A DNA stretch of 17,010 bases from Synechococcales cyanobacterium 340R_concoct_173_sub (lineage in GTDB: Bacteria; Cyanobacteriota; Cyanobacteriia; Leptolyngbyales; Leptolyngbyaceae). Under the pieces are notes generated by a model. The model saw nothing but the letters and a program-made list of their open reading frames with translations, did not search any database and was not told where the DNA came from. The stretch covers positions 1 to 17,010 of the forward strand of contig JANXNM010000308.1 in NCBI GenBank assembly GCA_025354065.1, in the 5' to 3' direction. A program made the translations under genes and the position numbers. Positions 15,327-17,010 of this stretch are shown here, one piece after another. The stretch's first letter is position 1, and every line of letters begins with the position of its first letter.

Positions 15327-15782
15327 ATGGCTGGCTTTTTCGGTCTGTTTAGCAAAAGAAAAGAAGAAGAAGATCCTCAACCTAAGGATACATTCTTCCT
15401 CGACGATGAGTCGGCAAAGTCCATGGGTGATACGGAATACATGAAAGCACCTAAGTCAATTCGTCGGACTTTTCCGGCAGGTGCTGGTGAAAAACATTTT
15501 GAGACAACAGTGACGGTTTCGGCTCTTAAGTCGTCAACTAACGATAGTCGGAAAGACTTCACTCCAAAGCGGGTTGAGAATCAGGTTTCGACCTCCTACA
15601 CTCCCTCAACGGGTTTTTCTTCAGCATCGTCTTTTGGCAGTGCAACTCCCACCTATTCTGCTCCTGTGCCTCAAGCCTCGACGGAAAGCCCATCTGTATC
15701 TAATGAAGAGGCTCAAAAACGTCGTCAATCGGATGACAGCATGGATATGTTCCGAAATATGGCCAAAAAGATCAAGAAATAG
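15327..15782 (+). CDS. Conserved-looking small hydrophilic protein of unknown function
   Basis: This 151-residue protein has a short hydrophobic/aromatic N-terminus (MAGFFGLFSKRKEEE), a likely structured segment DTFFLDDESAKSMGDTEYMKAPKSIRRTFP (about 21-50, an Asp-rich stretch followed by a basic one), a long Ser/Thr/Pro-rich disordered region (about 65-125), and a charged C-terminal helix with SDDSMDMFRNMAKKIKK. I do not recognise a named family. The pattern of conserved ends joined by a disordered linker suggests an adaptor or a protein with two short interaction motifs; the N-terminus could associate with a membrane. The start is supported by AGGAGA (15313-15318) 8 bases upstream. A terminator at 15841-15870 ends the transcript, so it appears monocistronic. 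It is not a shadow frame: no competing gene covers this interval. Confidence 0.8.
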   Translation: MAGFFGLFSKRKEEEDPQPKDTFFLDDESAKSMGDTEYMKAPKSIRRTFPAGAGEKHFETTVTVSALKSSTNDSRKDFTPKRVENQVSTSYTPSTGFSSASSFGSATPTYSAPVPQASTESPSVSNEEAQKRRQSDDSMDMFRNMAKKIKK

Positions 15783-15840
15783 GACGTACCTATCGACATC
15801 ATCGACATGATCTAATTTTTGATAGAAATAACAAGGACTT

Positions 15841-15870
15841 GGAGATCAGATTATATGGTCTCCATTTTTA
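15841..15870 (+). terminator. Intrinsic terminator of the 15327 gene
   Basis: GGAGATC (15841-15847) pairs with GGTCTCC (15857-15863), one G-U pair, around a 9-base loop, followed by ATTTTTA. It lies 58 bases after the stop codon. Confidence 0.8.
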
Positions 15871-15940
15871 TAGAAATTTTTTATAGCTATTGGTGCAAGA
15901 AAATCGGGATAGGATAGAGCTTATCGTTCTTGTGCCGCTT

Positions 15941-17010
15941 ATGATTACCCAATCCGCTGCTCCAAAAATAATCGTACTTGATGACGATCCAACGGGATCG
16001 CAAACAGTTCATAGCTGCTTGTTATTGATGCAATGGGATGTGGAGACGCTGCGGCTAGGATTGCGGGATTTGGCTCCGATTTTTTTTGTGCTGACCAACA
16101 CCCGATCGCTCACGTCTGACAAGGCCCGCACTATCACTCGCGAAGTTTGCCAAAATTTGAGGCAGGCGATCGAGCTTGAACACGTCAAAGATTTTTTAGT
16201 GGTGAGCCGATCGGATTCGACGTTGCGCGGACATTACCCAGTGGAAACGGATGCGATTGCTGATGAACTCGGTCCATTTGATGCGCATTTTTTAGTGCCC
16301 GCTTTTTTTGAAGGAGGCCGCACTACAATCGACAGCATTCACTATCTCAAAGTCAACGGGATCGATACGCCCGTCCATGAGACAGAATTCGCCCAGGACT
16401 CAGTATTTCACTACAGCCATAGTTATTTGCCCGATTATGTCGAAGAAAAAACCGCAGGTCGGATTAAAGCGTCCCAAGTCGATCGATTTGTCTTAAAGGA
16501 TATTCGGGCGGGCGTAATCGATCGGCTCAAAGCATTAACGAACAATCAGTGTGCTTGTGTGGATGGCAGTGTGCAATCAGATTTAGATCACTTTGCAGCA
16601 GACATCTTGACCGCCGCCCAGGCCGGAAAACGCTTTTTGTTTCGTAGTGCAGCCAGCATTCTCACAGCCTTAGCCAAGCTGCCGCCCCAACCGATCGCCC
16701 CCAACGAAATGGCTACCTATGTGCGCTTTGGGAAACCCGGTGCCGTACTGGTCGGATCCCATGTGGCAAAAACTACCGAACAACTGAAAGAACTGCTCAA
16801 AGTTCCCGGTGCGATCGGGATCGAAGTAGAAATCCAGCGACTCGTTTCGGCTCCCACCCTAACATCGACAGAATTCCAACAGATGTTGGCGGAGATCGTG
16901 GAGAAAACAGCTACAATTCATACCGCAGGGCAAACTCCGGTGATTTATACTAGTCGCGAGGAATTGACTTTTGAGGATGCAGAAACCCGATTGCGCTTTG
17001 GGGAATGCGT
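15941..17010 (+). CDS. DUF1537 / four-carbon acid sugar kinase-like protein, 3' end cut by window
   Basis: The frame is open from ATG 15941 to the window end, giving 356 residues of a protein whose family usually has about 420-480. The N-terminal substrate-binding domain is clear: IVLDDDPTGSQTVH (11-24), LTNTRSL (51-57), SRSDSTLRGHYPVE (89-102) and FLVPAFFEGGRTTID (117-131). The later segment FGKPGAVLVGSH (263-274) begins the nucleotide-binding domain. Characterised relatives (DtnK, OtnK, DenK types) phosphorylate D-threonate or erythronate in carbohydrate acid catabolism; the substrate in cyanobacteria is not known to me. No partner dehydrogenase, isomerase or aldolase gene is in view, though downstream genes are missing. 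GTG 15932 is an in-frame alternative start; neither has a good ribosome binding site. Family assignment is firm. Confidence 0.92.
   Translation, partial: MITQSAAPKIIVLDDDPTGSQTVHSCLLLMQWDVETLRLGLRDLAPIFFVLTNTRSLTSDKARTITREVCQNLRQAIELEHVKDFLVVSRSDSTLRGHYPVETDAIADELGPFDAHFLVPAFFEGGRTTIDSIHYLKVNGIDTPVHETEFAQDSVFHYSHSYLPDYVEEKTAGRIKASQVDRFVLKDIRAGVIDRLKALTNNQCACVDGSVQSDLDHFAADILTAAQAGKRFLFRSAASILTALAKLPPQPIAPNEMATYVRFGKPGAVLVGSHVAKTTEQLKELLKVPGAIGIEVEIQRLVSAPTLTSTEFQQMLAEIVEKTATIHTAGQTPVIYTSREELTFEDAETRLRFGEC

Noticed and set aside
1..17010. CRISPR array, tRNA genes, insertion sequences, prophage or defence island
   Set aside because: No regularly spaced repeats, no cloverleaf or T-loop consensus, and no transposase, integrase, phage or recognised defence gene was found; the Uma2 protein alone does not make a defence system.

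Overview
This window is very probably chromosomal DNA of a cyanobacterium. The evidence is the dense CGATCG hexamers and several full HIP1 octamers (GCGATCGC), a class II fructose-1,6/sedoheptulose-1,7-bisphosphatase next to hemA, a PatA/PixG-type response regulator, a Uma2 (DUF820) protein, and several cyanobacterium-typical hypothetical proteins. The base composition looks moderate and even. I cannot name a genus. Most of the window is ordinary housekeeping and conserved accessory content. I see no CRISPR array, transposase, prophage gene, tRNA or rRNA.

Layout. 8-583 (+): a Uma2-family nuclease-fold protein. 651-3156 (-): glpX followed by hemA, a Calvin-cycle phosphatase and the first committed enzyme of tetrapyrrole synthesis. 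3157-3475: a divergent spacer holding a tiny signal-peptide-like ORF. 3476-4429 (+): cobD/cbiB for cobamide assembly. 4751-9164 (-): three genes in one direction, in transcription order an FHA-domain protein, glyS, and a DUF4388 + receiver response regulator. 9291-10895 (+): a membrane-anchored protein with an SbsA-type Ig domain and a predicted beta-propeller, divergent from the FHA gene. 11255-11569 (+): a small acidic conserved protein with an ideal ribosome binding site, a long leader and a strong terminator. 11759-13272 (+): an HlyD-type membrane fusion protein broken by a one-base frameshift. 13324-14271 (+): a GT9 glycosyltransferase. 14381-14950 (-): a membrane-anchored pentapeptide-repeat protein. 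15327-15782 (+): a single-gene unit of unknown function with its own terminator. 15941 to the window end (+): a DUF1537 / four-carbon acid sugar kinase-like protein, cut by the edge.

How they fit together. glpX-hemA is an arrangement I recall from other cyanobacteria. The HlyD protein and the GT9 enzyme both concern the cell envelope or export, but no ABC exporter or outer-membrane channel gene is present. The FHA protein and the Ig/propeller protein share a short divergent promoter region and may be co-regulated. The clearest anomaly is the HlyD frameshift, a C4 run where C5 would restore a 504-residue protein. Less certain leads are the unnamed protein at 15327, the leader of the 11255 gene, the short regulatory-loop form of the bisphosphatase, and the orphan signal-peptide-like ORF at 3367. 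I found no convincing evidence of a new multi-gene system.
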